This document shows, piece by piece, positions 34,496 to 43,856 of a stretch of DNA of 64,000 nt. Position 1 is the stretch's first letter. The number at the start of each line of letters is the position of its first letter. The stretch is from the NCBI RefSeq assembly GCF_003751225.1, contig NZ_RJKE01000001.1, positions 4,092,001 to 4,156,000 of the forward strand, written 5' to 3'. The notes beneath the pieces are model-generated. The model did not search any database and was not told where the DNA came from. It worked only from the letters and a program-made list of their open reading frames with translations. Position numbers and translations under genes: made by a program. The DNA is from Actinocorallia herbida (GTDB lineage Bacteria > Actinomycetota > Actinomycetes > Streptosporangiales > Streptosporangiaceae).

Positions 34496-37324
34496 ATGCC
34501 GGTCAAGGAGATGACGCGGAAGCGGCACGTCGGCGCGAGGCGGGTGCCGGCGGCGCCGGTCGGGCGGAGCGGGGAACCGCCGCTGCGCGGCCGTGAGGCG
34601 GAGGTCGCGGTGCTGGGCGACCGGCTCGCCGCGCTCGTCGACGGGAAGGGCGGCGTCCTCGTGATCGAGGGGCCGCCCGGCTCGGGGCGGACACGGCTGA
34701 TCGCCGAGGTCCGGGCGCGGGCCGAGGCGGCGGGGCTGCCCTGCCTGCGCGGGTCGGCGACGCTCGACCGGCTCCAGGTGCCGTTCGGCCCGCTGCTCGA
34801 GGCCCTGTGCGCGGGTCCCGCCCCGCTGCTCGACGCCGCGGCTCCGAGCACCGTCCGGGTGGCCGACCTGCGGTCCTGGACGCTGCGCGAGGCCCGCGCC
34901 CGGCTCGCGGCCGCCGCGGCGCGGGGACCCCTGGTCGTCTGCCTGGACGACGTGCAGTGGTGCGACCCGATGACGCTGGAGGCCCTCGCGGCGCTCCTCG
35001 ACGATCTCGCGGAGGCGCCGATCCTTTGGGTCCTGTCGGTGGGTCCGGTCCCCGACGAGGCCGCAGCGCCGGTCACGGCACTGTGCCGGAGCGGAGCGGG
35101 CGACGGGCACCGGATCGTCCTCGGCCCCCTCGCCGAGCCTGCCGTCGCGGCGATGGCCGCCGACCTGCTCCAGGCCGAGCCCGGCCTCTCCGTGCTGAAC
35201 GTGGCCCGCCGGGCGCAGGGCGCGCCGCGCCTGATCGTCGAGCTCCTCCAGGGACTGCGCGACGAGGGCCGCGTCACGGTGCGCGACGGGGTCGCCTCGA
35301 CGGACGGGAAAGCCCTCCCGCGCAGGCTGCGCACCCTGGTCCGGGGTCGCCTCGACCAGATGTCGCAGGCCGCCCGGCAGAGCGTCCAGGTCGCCTCGGT
35401 GCTCGACCAGACCTTCACGGTCGCCGAGCTGGCGGGGCTGACCGGGATCCCGGCGGACGAGTTCGCGGCGGTGGCGGAGGAGGCCGTCGGCGCCGGATTC
35501 CTCACCGGCGCGGGCGACCTCCTGGGCTTCCGGCACGAGCTGATCCGGCAGGCGATCTCCGAGACCCTTCCCGCCGCGCTGCGCCGGTGCCTGCGGCGTC
35601 AGGCGGTGGACGTCCACCTGGCGCAGGGCGGCAGCGCGGTCGACGTCGCCGCGGACCTCGCCGAGAGCGCGGTGCCCGGCGACCGCAGGGCCGTGGCGCT
35701 GCTGCGCGAGGCCGCCGCCCACCTCGCCGCCACCGCGCCCGGCGAGGCGCTGGCCCTGAACCGGAAGGCGCTGGAGCTCACGGGACCCGACGGGCCGCAC
35801 GCCGCCGAGATCGTCGCGGAGACCGCCGAGCTGCTGTGGCGGGACGGCCGGTACGCCGAGGCAAGGGAGAAGGCGGACGCCGCTCTAGGTGGCTTCCTCA
35901 CGGCCGAGGCCGAGGCCCGGCTGCGGTGGGTGATGGCCCGTCTGGTCGGCCATGCCTCGTCTGCCGAAGCGGTCCGCCAGTGCCGGATCGGCCTGGCGCT
36001 GCCGGGGGTGCCCGAGGAACTGCGCGACCGCCTCACGGCCGCCGAAGCTCTCCACCTGTCCCGGGCGGGGGACGCGGCACGGTCGATCGCCGCGGCGGGG
36101 AAGGTCGCCGAGGGGACCGCGGGCGCCGCGGGCGCGACGGTGCTCGCCGCGCTCGCCAGGGCCGAGCTGGCCCGGCTGAACCCGGGCCGCGCGCTCGCGT
36201 TCCAGGACGCGGCAGAGGCGCGCGCCGCCCGCGAGAAGGCCCCTCGTGCCCTTGAGGACTGCGGGCGGGCGTTCACGCTCACCGCGTCAGGGCGGATCAA
36301 GGAGGCCCTGCGGGAGACCGACGCGGGACTCCGCGCGGCGAAGGAGGCCGGGCACCGCGCCGCGGTGGCCCTGTGGTCGATGAGCCGGGCCAGGGTCCTG
36401 CTCGACGCGGGCCTGCTCGCCGACGCGCGCGCCGCTGCGGAGACGGCCCTCGCCCGAGCCGGGGACCTCGGCTCGGGCGACTTCGCCGACACCACGGCCC
36501 GCTACGCGCTCAACCGGGCCGTGGCGCTCCTCGGCGACCAGGACGGCGTCCGCCGCCGCGCCGCCGACGGCGCCCGGATGATGGCCGCCGAGGCGCCCGC
36601 GGTCCGCCGTACCGGCGCCTGGCTGGCCGCGCTCGCCGCCGACGCCGAGGGCGAGACCGCCCGCATGGCCGAGCTGATCCAGCGTGCTTGGGAGGGCTCC
36701 GGCGCTCCCGGCATGACGCCCGACCCCGCCGATCTGGTCGTGCTCACCCGCCTCGCGCTGCGCGCCGGCCTGCCCGCGCTCGCGGCCGAGGCCGCCGACC
36801 GCGCCGGGGCACTCGACCCCGGATCGCCTTTCCTGTGCGGCCTCGCGGACCACGCCCGAGGGCTCCTCACCGACGACCCCGACCTGCTGCGGCACGCCGT
36901 GGCACTGCTCGACGACGCCGAACGCCCCCTGGTCCGCGCGTCGGCCGCCGAGGACGCGGGCCGCGTGCTCGGCGCCCACGGCGACCCGGCCGCACGCAAG
37001 CTCCTCGGCACGGCCCTCGACCTGTACGAGGAGTCCGGCGCCGCCCGCGACGCGGCCCGCGTCCGCCGCCGGCTGCGCGCCCTGGGCGTCCGCCGCCCGG
37101 CCCGCGCCCTGGTCGGCGCCGCGGAAGGCAAGTGGGGCCTCACGGCGGCCGAGTTCAAGGTCGCCGTCCTCGTCGCCCAGGGCGCCACCAACCGCCAGGT
37201 CGCCGACCGCCTCTTCCTCTCCCAGCACACCGTCAGCTCCCACCTCCGCCACATCTTCACCAAATGGAGCATCACCTCCCGCGTCGACCTGACCCGCCTG
37301 GTCCTGGAACACGAAGCCGCGTGA
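34496..37324 (+). CDS. Large ATP-binding LuxR-family regulator (LAL type)
   Basis: A 942-residue regulator. The N-terminal AAA/NACHT-like ATPase (residues ~35-300) has a Walker A variant GPPGSGRT, with Arg in place of the usual Lys, and Walker B VVCLDD. A long helical, TPR-like middle (~330-850) follows, and the C-terminal LuxR/GerE HTH reads 'LTAAEFKVAVLVAQGATNRQVADRLFLSQHTVSSHLRHIFTK'. Such proteins often activate secondary metabolism, but no adjacent operon marks a target. The start at 34496 follows ACGGAGGGACC; the frame opens slightly earlier (34448) without a better site. The Walker A change raises the question whether it still hydrolyses ATP. Confidence 0.88.
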   Translation: MPVKEMTRKRHVGARRVPAAPVGRSGEPPLRGREAEVAVLGDRLAALVDGKGGVLVIEGPPGSGRTRLIAEVRARAEAAGLPCLRGSATLDRLQVPFGPLLEALCAGPAPLLDAAAPSTVRVADLRSWTLREARARLAAAAARGPLVVCLDDVQWCDPMTLEALAALLDDLAEAPILWVLSVGPVPDEAAAPVTALCRSGAGDGHRIVLGPLAEPAVAAMAADLLQAEPGLSVLNVARRAQGAPRLIVELLQGLRDEGRVTVRDGVASTDGKALPRRLRTLVRGRLDQMSQAARQSVQVASVLDQTFTVAELAGLTGIPADEFAAVAEEAVGAGFLTGAGDLLGFRHELIRQAISETLPAALRRCLRRQAVDVHLAQGGSAVDVAADLAESAVPGDRRAVALLREAAAHLAATAPGEALALNRKALELTGPDGPHAAEIVAETAELLWRDGRYAEAREKADAALGGFLTAEAEARLRWVMARLVGHASSAEAVRQCRIGLALPGVPEELRDRLTAAEALHLSRAGDAARSIAAAGKVAEGTAGAAGATVLAALARAELARLNPGRALAFQDAAEARAAREKAPRALEDCGRAFTLTASGRIKEALRETDAGLRAAKEAGHRAAVALWSMSRARVLLDAGLLADARAAAETALARAGDLGSGDFADTTARYALNRAVALLGDQDGVRRRAADGARMMAAEAPAVRRTGAWLAALAADAEGETARMAELIQRAWEGSGAPGMTPDPADLVVLTRLALRAGLPALAAEAADRAGALDPGSPFLCGLADHARGLLTDDPDLLRHAVALLDDAERPLVRASAAEDAGRVLGAHGDPAARKLLGTALDLYEESGAARDAARVRRRLRALGVRRPARALVGAAEGKWGLTAAEFKVAVLVAQGATNRQVADRLFLSQHTVSSHLRHIFTKWSITSRVDLTRLVLEHEAA

Positions 37325-37679
37325 CCGCCGTCCGATCTCATCTCTTCACGCGATGCCCGCCCGCACCATTTCCCGCGACCATGGAGTCACGCGGGTGCGG
37401 CCCTCCGCGGCAGACCGGGAAACCCCGCGCAGGCCCGCACCCGCCCGACGAACCGCGTGCCCCGGTCCGACGAAGCACCGGGGCCACGCACCACCCCCCA
37501 CGATCCGGAACCTCCCCCGGACACCTCGTCGGCCAGGGCCCTCGGCCCCACCGAGCGATTCCTCCGCGAACCTGCGTCCCCGCCCCTTGCCCGTCGGTCC
37601 TTCCGGATCCCGCGGGCGCGTGATCCGACGTCCCGTTCCGGCCGCCGCCCGGGTCCCCGCCCTTCGCTGCCCGCGAGGC
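37325..37679. other. Gap without a gene before a TetR pseudogene
   Basis: 355 bp after the LuxR gene. Open frames on both strands are low-complexity Arg/Pro translations with no recognisable content. Part of it may be the eroded 5' end of the pseudogene that follows. Confidence 0.4.
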
Positions 37680-38245
37680 GATCTCCCGGGCCGCGATCGC
37701 CGAAGGGCTCGACACGCTGTCCATGCCGGGGCGGCGCGGCGCCTCGGCGTCAGCGACGCGACCTGTACACCTACGTCGCCGACCGGGACGACCTCGTGCT
37801 CACCGCCGCGGACCTCGCCGTCGCCGAACACCCATGGCCGGACCCCGACCGGGAGCGGCGGGCGCTGCTGGAGTCGATCGCCGACGCGCTGTGGGAACTC
37901 CTGGCGGCCTATCCGGGCACGGCCAAGGCCGTCCAGACCATGCGGGGGCGCCCCCCGAGCGTGGCGGCCCTCATGCGCGGGTAAGCCGTTCGTCCCTTGG
38001 AGCGCGGCTTCACCCGCCGCGACGCCCTCGTCGCCCTGGACTTCGTGGCGGACCTCGTCGTCGCCACGTCCGCGGGCATGGCCGCCCTCGACGGGCCCGC
38101 GGGGGTCTCCACCCGCCGGGCCGCCTACCGGGAGGCGTTCGCCGAGGTCCCCGAACTCGCCGACGACACGGCCCTCACCGGCCGGGGCAGGCTCGATGAC
38201 AGGAGCGCCGTCTTCCTCGACGGCCTGGCACTTCGCCGTACCTGA
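37680..38245 (+). pseudogene. Frameshifted TetR-family regulator
   Basis: Pieces of one TetR protein occur in order in different frames: 'ISRAAIAEGLDTLSM' (from 37681), 'RLGVSDAT' (about 37738-37761, another frame), 'LYTYVADRDDLVLTAADLAV' to 'ALMRG' and a stop at 37984, then 'ERGFTRRDALVALDFVADLVVATSAGMAALDG' to the stop at 38245. Together they reproduce the tetracycline-repressor-like layout (HTH ending LYTYVADRDDL, then ligand domain). At least two frameshifts and one stop interrupt it. A shift sits where GCGACC is followed by TGTACACC, apparently one C short. Sequencing error at several sites is less likely. Confidence 0.72.
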
Positions 38246-38381
38246 CTCCGCCCGAGCCGGGACGACGCCCCGGTCCCGCCCGGTGCGGCCGCCGGTTCCC
38301 GAGGCGGCGTCGGGCGGACGTGCCGGGCGTGTCGCCGGCACGGGGGAGGGGCACGCCGACGGCGCGTCCCTCCCCGTCGGG

Positions 38382-38978
38382 TCAGGCGATGGGTGCGCGC
38401 TGGGCGAGCAGCGCCAAGGCGGTCTCGGCGGCGATGGCGTGGCCGCGGGCGTTCAGGTGGATGAGGTCGCTGCTGTAGATGGACGGGTCGGCGACGGACG
38501 GGTGGGCGCGGAAGTCGGCGAAGACCGCGCCGTGCGTGTGGGAGACGCGTTCGGTGATGTCGTGCAGGAGGGTCAGGCGAGGCTGGAACTCCGCGAGGAA
38601 GCGGGCGTCGGTGATGAGGCCGGAGGCGACGATGTCGAACAGGCCGAGGGTGAGGACCTCGGCGCCGATCGCGCGGAACGCGCCGACCATGTGGGTGAGG
38701 TCGGCCTCCAGGGCGGCGGGGTCGAAGGTCCGGCTGAAGGCGTCGTTGCCGCCGCACACGACGACGGCGAGATCGGGCCGGAACGCGAGTGCGGGCGCCA
38801 GTTGGCGGTCGCGCACCTCGCGGGCCCGGAGGTCGCGTTCGCCGAGGTTCAGGGTCTCGGTGCCGAGCGCGGTGGTCATCCGGTCGATCCAGGACAGGTC
38901 GTCGTAGCCGGCGGCGGGTTCGCGGACGCCGGAGGCGATGCTGTCGCCGATGACCGCCATCTTCTGCCAGGCGCTCAT
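38382..38978 (-). CDS. SGNH/GDSL-family hydrolase
   Basis: A 198-residue single-domain esterase/lipase of the SGNH superfamily. Block I is 'MAVIGDSIASG' (nucleophile Ser), block III 'VVCGGNDAFS' (Gly and Asn of the oxyanion hole), and block V 'SSDLIHLNARGH' (catalytic Asp and His). No signal peptide is visible, so it is predicted to be cytoplasmic. It overlaps the MFS transporter stop by 4 bp, so both are translated together and fall under the divergent TetR regulator. The natural substrate is unknown; deacylation of a compound handled by the transporter is a possibility. Confidence 0.86.
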   Translation of the reverse strand: MSAWQKMAVIGDSIASGVREPAAGYDDLSWIDRMTTALGTETLNLGERDLRAREVRDRQLAPALAFRPDLAVVVCGGNDAFSRTFDPAALEADLTHMVGAFRAIGAEVLTLGLFDIVASGLITDARFLAEFQPRLTLLHDITERVSHTHGAVFADFRAHPSVADPSIYSSDLIHLNARGHAIAAETALALLAQRAPIA

Positions 38979-40366
38979 GCGGGGGCTCCTTCACTGGTGG
39001 GGACGGGCTGGGGACGGGCGGGCAGGGCGAGGCCCACGGCGCCCGCGAGGACCGCGGTGACGCCGCAGAACAGGTAGACCGACAGGAACGCGTCGAGGCC
39101 GAGATCGTCGGCCGCCAGCAGCGCGGCGAGGACGGCGACGCCCAGCGCCCCGCCGAACTGGCGCGCGGTCGTGGTGAGCCCGGTGGCGGCGGCGAAGCGC
39201 GCGGGCCCGGCCGACAGCGCCGAAGCGCCTGAGATGCCCGTCGCGAGGGCGCCCATGCCGAGGCCGACGAGCAGGCCGCAGGGCAGCCAGAAGGCGAGGA
39301 AGTCGGGTTCCGGGTCGAGCGCGAGCCAGAACCACCCCGCGGACATCGTCATCAGCACGCCGCCGAGGACGATCGCCGTGCGCGGGCTCGCCAGCCTGCT
39401 GAGCGCGATCGCCCCGGCCGCCGCGGTGATGGCGCCCGGCGTCATGGCGAGGCCCGCGGTGAGCGCGTCGTAGCCCCACAGGCGGGTGAGGACGAGGACG
39501 CCGACGAGCATCCACGGGTAGAAGGCGGCGCCGTAGAGGAACGACACGACGCTCGCCGTGGTGAACGCGGGGACGCGCCACAGCGACACGTCGAGCGCGG
39601 GCACCGGGTGGCGGGCCGAGCGGAGCAGCGTGCCCGCCGTCGCGGCGGCTCCGGAGACCAGGACGCCGAGGGTGCGCGGGTCGGTCCAACCCCACTCCGA
39701 GCCCTGGGAGACGCCCAGGGCAAGGAGGCCGAGGCCGGCCGCGAGCAGGAGGGTGCCGAGGAGATCGGGCAGGCGGCCACCGGTGCCGCCGGGCGGGAGC
39801 CGCCGTGCCCCGAACACCAGCGCGAGCGCCACGGGGACGTTCACGAGGAACAGGGAGTGCCAGCTGAAGGTGTCGACCAGGAGCCCGCCGACGGACGGGC
39901 CGACGGCCGCGGCGAGCGCGCCCACGGCGCTCCACAGGCCGATCGCGCGGGCCCGTCCCTCGGCGGGGGTGCCGTGCAGCAGGACGGCGAGGGACGCGGG
40001 GATCATCGCGCCCGCGCCCGCCCCCTGGAAGGCGCGGGCGGTCAGGAGCGAAGGCAGGTCGGGTGCCAGCGCGCAGGCCAGCGACGCGACCGCGAAGAGG
40101 CCTGTGCCGAGGAGGTACATGCGGCGCGGCCCGGCGAGGTCCGCGAGCCTGCCCGACGGCGCGAGGACCGCGGCGAACAGGACGGTGTAGAGGGTGACGA
40201 TCCAGGTGAGCCCGTGCACGGGGGTGCCGAAGTCGCGTCCGAGGTCGGGGAACGCGAGGTTGGCGATGCTCGTGTCGAGCATCGACAGGAAGGCGGCGCC
40301 CGCCGCGAGAGCGAGGCTGCGTGAGGACAAACGCGTCTCCAGGGGATGAACGACCGTTCGTGCCAC
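38975..40366 (-). CDS. MFS drug/metabolite exporter (DHA2 type, ~14 TM)
   Basis: A 463-residue major facilitator of the EmrB/QacA group. The first helix reads 'ALAAGAAFLSMLDTSIANLAFPDL' with the typical Asp, the motif A loop is 'GRLADLAGPRRMYLLG', and motif C-like Gly/Pro residues lie in helix 5. It probably exports a toxic or signalling compound. The GTG start at 40366 places one operator copy inside the first codons, so a slightly downstream start is conceivable. The gene is divergent from a TetR repressor with five operator-like repeats between and around them. Confidence 0.88.
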   Translation of the reverse strand: MARTVVHPLETRLSSRSLALAAGAAFLSMLDTSIANLAFPDLGRDFGTPVHGLTWIVTLYTVLFAAVLAPSGRLADLAGPRRMYLLGTGLFAVASLACALAPDLPSLLTARAFQGAGAGAMIPASLAVLLHGTPAEGRARAIGLWSAVGALAAAVGPSVGGLLVDTFSWHSLFLVNVPVALALVFGARRLPPGGTGGRLPDLLGTLLLAAGLGLLALGVSQGSEWGWTDPRTLGVLVSGAAATAGTLLRSARHPVPALDVSLWRVPAFTTASVVSFLYGAAFYPWMLVGVLVLTRLWGYDALTAGLAMTPGAITAAAGAIALSRLASPRTAIVLGGVLMTMSAGWFWLALDPEPDFLAFWLPCGLLVGLGMGALATGISGASALSAGPARFAAATGLTTTARQFGGALGVAVLAALLAADDLGLDAFLSVYLFCGVTAVLAGAVGLALPARPQPVPTSEGAPA

Positions 40367-40506
40367 GAAGGACGAACGGTCGTGCTGAGCTGAGGATCGT
40401 GCCGGATGGAACAGAAGAGCGAACGGTCGTGCTGATAAGCACGAACGATCGTACGATTTCTTGAACCGGCCCGCGCTGTCAAGTGACTAGTAGAACGAAT
40501 GGTCGT
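40350..40506. promoter_or_regulatory. Five-copy TetR operator array between MFS and TetR genes
   Basis: The 12-mer ACGAACGGTCGT or a close variant occurs at 40350-40361 (reverse orientation), 40372-40383, 40419-40430 (first base changed), 40441-40452 (ACGAACGATCGT, one change) and 40495-40506 (ACGAATGGTCGT, one change). Each is itself nearly palindromic. Copies 1-2 and 3-4 are each 22 bp apart, about two helical turns. Copy 1 overlaps the MFS start and copy 5 lies 11 bp before the TetR start. Confidence 0.8.
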
Positions 40507-40517
40507 ATTGTTTGGGT

Positions 40518-41198
40518 ATGAACGGGACTGCGGGCGGTAGAGGCGGCGTGGCGCACAAGACGGACGGCGGCACCGGAGGCAAGACCGACGGGAGGGTGGT
40601 GCGCGGTGAGCAGACCCGGCGCCTGATTTTGGAACGGGCCATGGCGATCGCGTCGAGCGAGGGGCTCGAAGGACTTTCGATCGGGCGGCTCGCCGCGGAT
40701 CTCGCGCTGTCCAAGAGCGGGATCTTCGCGCACTTCGGCTCCAAGGAGGAGTTGCAGCTCGCGACGCTCCGCGCGGCCCGCCGCGTCTTCACCGAGCGGG
40801 TCGTGCTGCCCGCCCAGCAGGTCGCCGACGGCCTCGCCCGTGCGGAAGCGCTGATCGACAACTGGCTCGACTACGTCGCCGAGGGCGTGTTCCCCGGCGG
40901 CTGCATCGTCTACTCCGTCACCGCCGAGTTCGACTCACGCCCCGGCCGCGTCCACGACGCGGTCGCCAAGGACCTGTCCGACTGGCGCGCCCACCTCGCC
41001 GACACCCTCCGCGCCGCGGTCCGCACGGGCGAACTCCCCGACGACGCCGACCCCGACCAGCTCGCCTTCGAGCTCAGCGCCTTCATCTGGCAGGCCGTGG
41101 GCGACTCCGCCCTCCACGGCTCCCGCGTGCCCCTGGACCGCGCCCGCCGCGCCGCCGCCACCCGCCTCCACCACGCCGCCCGCCCCCCGGTCCTCTGA
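40518..41198 (+). CDS. TetR-family transcriptional regulator
   Basis: A 226-residue TetR repressor. After a Gly-rich leader of ~28 residues comes the HTH 'RRLILERAMAIASSEGLEGLSIGRLAADLALSKSGIFAHFGSKEELQLATL', then a C-terminal domain of the PF16925/TetR_C_13-like type ('FPGGCIVYSVTAEFDSRPGRV'). The start at ATG 40518 lies 11 bp after the fifth operator copy. It is expected to repress the divergent MFS-hydrolase operon and itself. Confidence 0.88.
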   Translation: MNGTAGGRGGVAHKTDGGTGGKTDGRVVRGEQTRRLILERAMAIASSEGLEGLSIGRLAADLALSKSGIFAHFGSKEELQLATLRAARRVFTERVVLPAQQVADGLARAEALIDNWLDYVAEGVFPGGCIVYSVTAEFDSRPGRVHDAVAKDLSDWRAHLADTLRAAVRTGELPDDADPDQLAFELSAFIWQAVGDSALHGSRVPLDRARRAAATRLHHAARPPVL

Positions 41199-41259
41199 CC
41201 GGATGGGCGGCGCGGCGGCATCAGCCTTCGCGAAGGCCGCCGGGGTCGGTGAGGCAGGA

Positions 41260-41292
41260 CGGGCGCCCACATCGCCGGTACGTGGGCGCCCG
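41260..41292. terminator. Bidirectional terminator between TetR and alcohol dehydrogenase genes
   Basis: CGGGCGCCCAC (41260-41270) and GTGGGCGCCCG (41282-41292) form a perfect 11-bp stem with an 11-base loop between two convergent genes. A second small perfect palindrome, GCCTTCGCGAAGGC, lies at 41224-41237. Confidence 0.7.
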
Positions 41293-41302
41293 GGGGAGCG
41301 GG

Positions 41303-42337
41303 TCAAGGGCGGATGAGGACCTTGAGGGCACTGCGGTCGGCCATGGCGGAGTATCCGGCGGCGGTGTCGGCCAGGGCGACGGTGCGGTCGAAGACGCGGC
41401 CGGGCTGGACGCGGCCTTCCAGGACGTCGGGCAGGAGTTCCTCGATGTAGGCGCGTGCGGGGGCGACGCCGCCGGTGAAGGTGATGTTCTTGAGGAAGGA
41501 GGCGGTGCCCAGCGCCACCCGGCCGTACTGCGGGGCGCCTACCCGGCTCACCACGCCGCCCGCGCGGACGACGCGCAGCGCGGTGTTGACGGCGTCCTCA
41601 AGGCCGACGCACTCCAGGACGGTGTGGGTGCCCTTGCCGCCGGTGAGCTCGCGGACCTTGGCCACGCCCTCCTCGCCGCGCTCGGCGACGACGTCGGTCG
41701 CGCCGAACTCGACTCCGAGGTCGGTGCGGTCCTTGTGGCGGCCCAGGAGGATGATCCGCTCGGCCCCGAGCCGCTTGGCGGCCAGCACCGCGGACAGGCC
41801 CACCGCGCCGTCGCCGATGACGGTGACCGTCGTGCGCGGCCCGACCCCGGCCTTCACCGCGCAGTGGTGGCCGGTGGGGAAGACGTCGGAGAGCGTCAGC
41901 AGCGACGGCAGCAGCGCGGAGTCCTCGGCGACCGGCAGTTTCACCAGAGTGCCCTGCGCCTGCGGGACCCGGACGGCCTCGCCCTGGCCGCCGTCGACGT
42001 CGCCGACGCCCCACATGCCGCCGTGCCGGCAGGACGTCTGGAGGCCCTCGCGGCAGAACTCGCAGGAGTTGTCGGAGAACATGAACGGCGCCACCACGAG
42101 GTCGCCGCGGGCGAGCCCGCCGACGTCGGCGCCGATGTCCTCCACGACGCCCAGGAACTCGTGGCCGATGCGTCGGCCCCGCTCGGCCGCGGGCTGCGAG
42201 GCGTACGGCCAGAGGTCGCTGCCGCAGACGCAGGAGCGCAGCACCCGCACGACGGCGTCGGTCGGCTGGCGGATCGCGGCGTCGGGCACCTCCTCCACCC
42301 GGATGTCGCCCGCACCATAAATCAAGGTAGCCCGCAT
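41303..42337 (-). CDS. Zinc-dependent alcohol dehydrogenase family protein
   Basis: A 344-residue medium-chain dehydrogenase/reductase. The catalytic zinc ligands are in 'CVCGSDLWPY' and 'RIGHEFLGVVEDIG'. The structural-zinc lobe 'SCEFCREGLQTSC' has three of the usual four cysteines. The nucleotide-binding fold shows 'VTVIGDGAVGLSAVLAAKRLGA', and 'LLGRHKDR' after the second strand suggests NADP(H). The start at 42337 (MRATLIYGAGDI) is natural; the frame continues upstream without a plausible start. Substrate is not predictable. It ends at a bidirectional terminator. Confidence 0.87.
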   Translation of the reverse strand: MRATLIYGAGDIRVEEVPDAAIRQPTDAVVRVLRSCVCGSDLWPYASQPAAERGRRIGHEFLGVVEDIGADVGGLARGDLVVAPFMFSDNSCEFCREGLQTSCRHGGMWGVGDVDGGQGEAVRVPQAQGTLVKLPVAEDSALLPSLLTLSDVFPTGHHCAVKAGVGPRTTVTVIGDGAVGLSAVLAAKRLGAERIILLGRHKDRTDLGVEFGATDVVAERGEEGVAKVRELTGGKGTHTVLECVGLEDAVNTALRVVRAGGVVSRVGAPQYGRVALGTASFLKNITFTGGVAPARAYIEELLPDVLEGRVQPGRVFDRTVALADTAAGYSAMADRSALKVLIRP

Positions 42338-42668
42338 CAGAGCACTTCCCCTCAAATGAAAGATCCGCGTCGACCGTCCGTGCTCCGGCCGACCCCCGTG
42401 CGCCCGCCGCCGCCGGACGCGCGTCGCGGCGGCGCCGTGCCGCGCCGGGAGGGCCCGGCAGGGGCGGCGCCCCGGGTGGGCGTCCCTCGGCTCCGGCTGG
42501 GCACGCGGAGATCTTCGCACGTCGGACGGTATGCGCAAAGCGCTTGATCTCAGACAGTGAGACCTCCCAGCGGACGCCGCGTCCGGCTGGGACCGGTCCC
42601 AAACCGAACAACAAAAGGCCGCCCTCCACGCCCAGGACGGGGACGGAAGGCGGCCGCGATAAGCGCGC
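42338..42668. other. Gap between alcohol dehydrogenase and aldo/keto reductase genes
   Basis: 331 bp. It holds the promoter side of the dehydrogenase and, at its right end, the terminator of the aldo/keto reductase. No further gene is supported. Confidence 0.45.
42605..42655 (-). terminator. Rho-independent terminator of the aldo/keto reductase gene
   Basis: Read on the minus strand, GGCCGCCTTCC and GGAGGGCGGCC pair with one mismatch (arms 42645-42655 and 42617-42627), followed directly by TTTTGTTGTT. It lies 14 bp after the reductase stop. It is the most classical terminator in the window because of its T-tract. Confidence 0.85.
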
Positions 42669-43649
42669 TCAGAAGTAGGTCGGTTCCCGAGGCGTGTAGG
42701 GCCCTTCTAGCGCGGTGATCTCCTCGAGGGTGAGCCGGAGATCGAGCGCCGCGGCGGCGTCGGCGAGGTGGTGCGGCTTGGTCGCGCCGACGATCGGGGC
42801 GGTGACGACGGGGTTGCGCAGCACCCACGCCGTCGCCACCTGCGCCATGGACACCCCGCGCGCGCCGGCGATCCGCTCGACGGCGTCCACGATCGCCTTG
42901 TCCGACTCCAGGAACAGTGGCCGTCCGGCCGGGTCGTGGGTCGGGTTGCTGCCGCCGCGGCTCGTCGACCGCTCGCCCCACGGCCGCGCGACGAGTCCTG
43001 CCGCGAGCGGGCTCCACGGGATGCTCCCGACGCCCTGGTCGGCGAGCAGCCCGAACATCTCCCGCTCCTCCTCGCGCATGATCAGGCTGTACTGGTCCTG
43101 CATCGAGACGAACCGGGTCAGGCCGTGCGCGTCGGCGGCCTCCTGCATCTTGGCGAACCGCCACGCCCACATCGAGGACGCTCCGAGGTACCTGGCCTTG
43201 CCCGCCTTGACGACGTCGTGCAGCGCCTCCATCGTCTCCTCGACCGGGACCTCCGGGTCGAACCGGTGGATCTGGTAAAGATCGATGAAGTCGGTGTCGA
43301 GCCGCCGGAGCGACGCGTCGACCTGCTCCATGATCGCCCGACGCGACAGCCCGGCGCCGCCGGGCCCGTCGCCCATCGGGAAGTTGACCTTGGTGGCCAG
43401 CACGATGTCCTCGCGTCGCGTGTAGCGCCGCAGGGCACGGCCGACGATCTCCTCGGAGGAGCCGTGGCCGTAGATGTTGGCGGTGTCCCAGAAGGTGATG
43501 CCGAGGTCGAGCGCCTGCTTGAACAGCGGTCCGGACGCGGCGTCGTCCAGCGTCCACGGCATCTGCTCCGACGGGGTGCCGAAGCTCATGCAGCCGAGCG
43601 CGATGCGGCTCACCCGCAGTCCCGACGTCCCCAGGCGGGTGTATTCCAT
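42669..43649 (-). CDS. Aldo/keto reductase
   Basis: A 326-residue aldo/keto reductase related to the one at 29604. Catalytic residues: Asp and Tyr in 'WDTANIYGHGSSEE', Lys in 'LATKVNFP', His in 'YQIHRFD'. The C-terminal phosphate-binding end reads 'PIVGATKPHHLADA'. The sequence resembles the YajO/Tas-like group that reduces small carbonyls. The start at 43649 (MEYTRLG) is preceded by GAGGGG; an earlier in-frame ATG at 43664 is possible. Transcription probably ends at the T-tract terminator just downstream. Confidence 0.88.
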   Translation of the reverse strand: MEYTRLGTSGLRVSRIALGCMSFGTPSEQMPWTLDDAASGPLFKQALDLGITFWDTANIYGHGSSEEIVGRALRRYTRREDIVLATKVNFPMGDGPGGAGLSRRAIMEQVDASLRRLDTDFIDLYQIHRFDPEVPVEETMEALHDVVKAGKARYLGASSMWAWRFAKMQEAADAHGLTRFVSMQDQYSLIMREEEREMFGLLADQGVGSIPWSPLAAGLVARPWGERSTSRGGSNPTHDPAGRPLFLESDKAIVDAVERIAGARGVSMAQVATAWVLRNPVVTAPIVGATKPHHLADAAAALDLRLTLEEITALEGPYTPREPTYF

Positions 43650-43856
43650 GTCCAGACCCCTCACCGGTTTCCTGTGGCAGACCCTGTGCCGTCCCCCGGA
43701 GGAGTGCTACCCCGTGACGTACAGGCGCGAGGTATACGCGGGTAACGGTCTCGCCTGGACGGGGGCTCCAGGGCGGGCTGCCTGCGGAGGGCGCAGGAGA
43801 GCCCTGGTAGGTTCCTGCCGTTTGGCACGTTCCGCGCACGCGGAGAGGGGGCGGGC

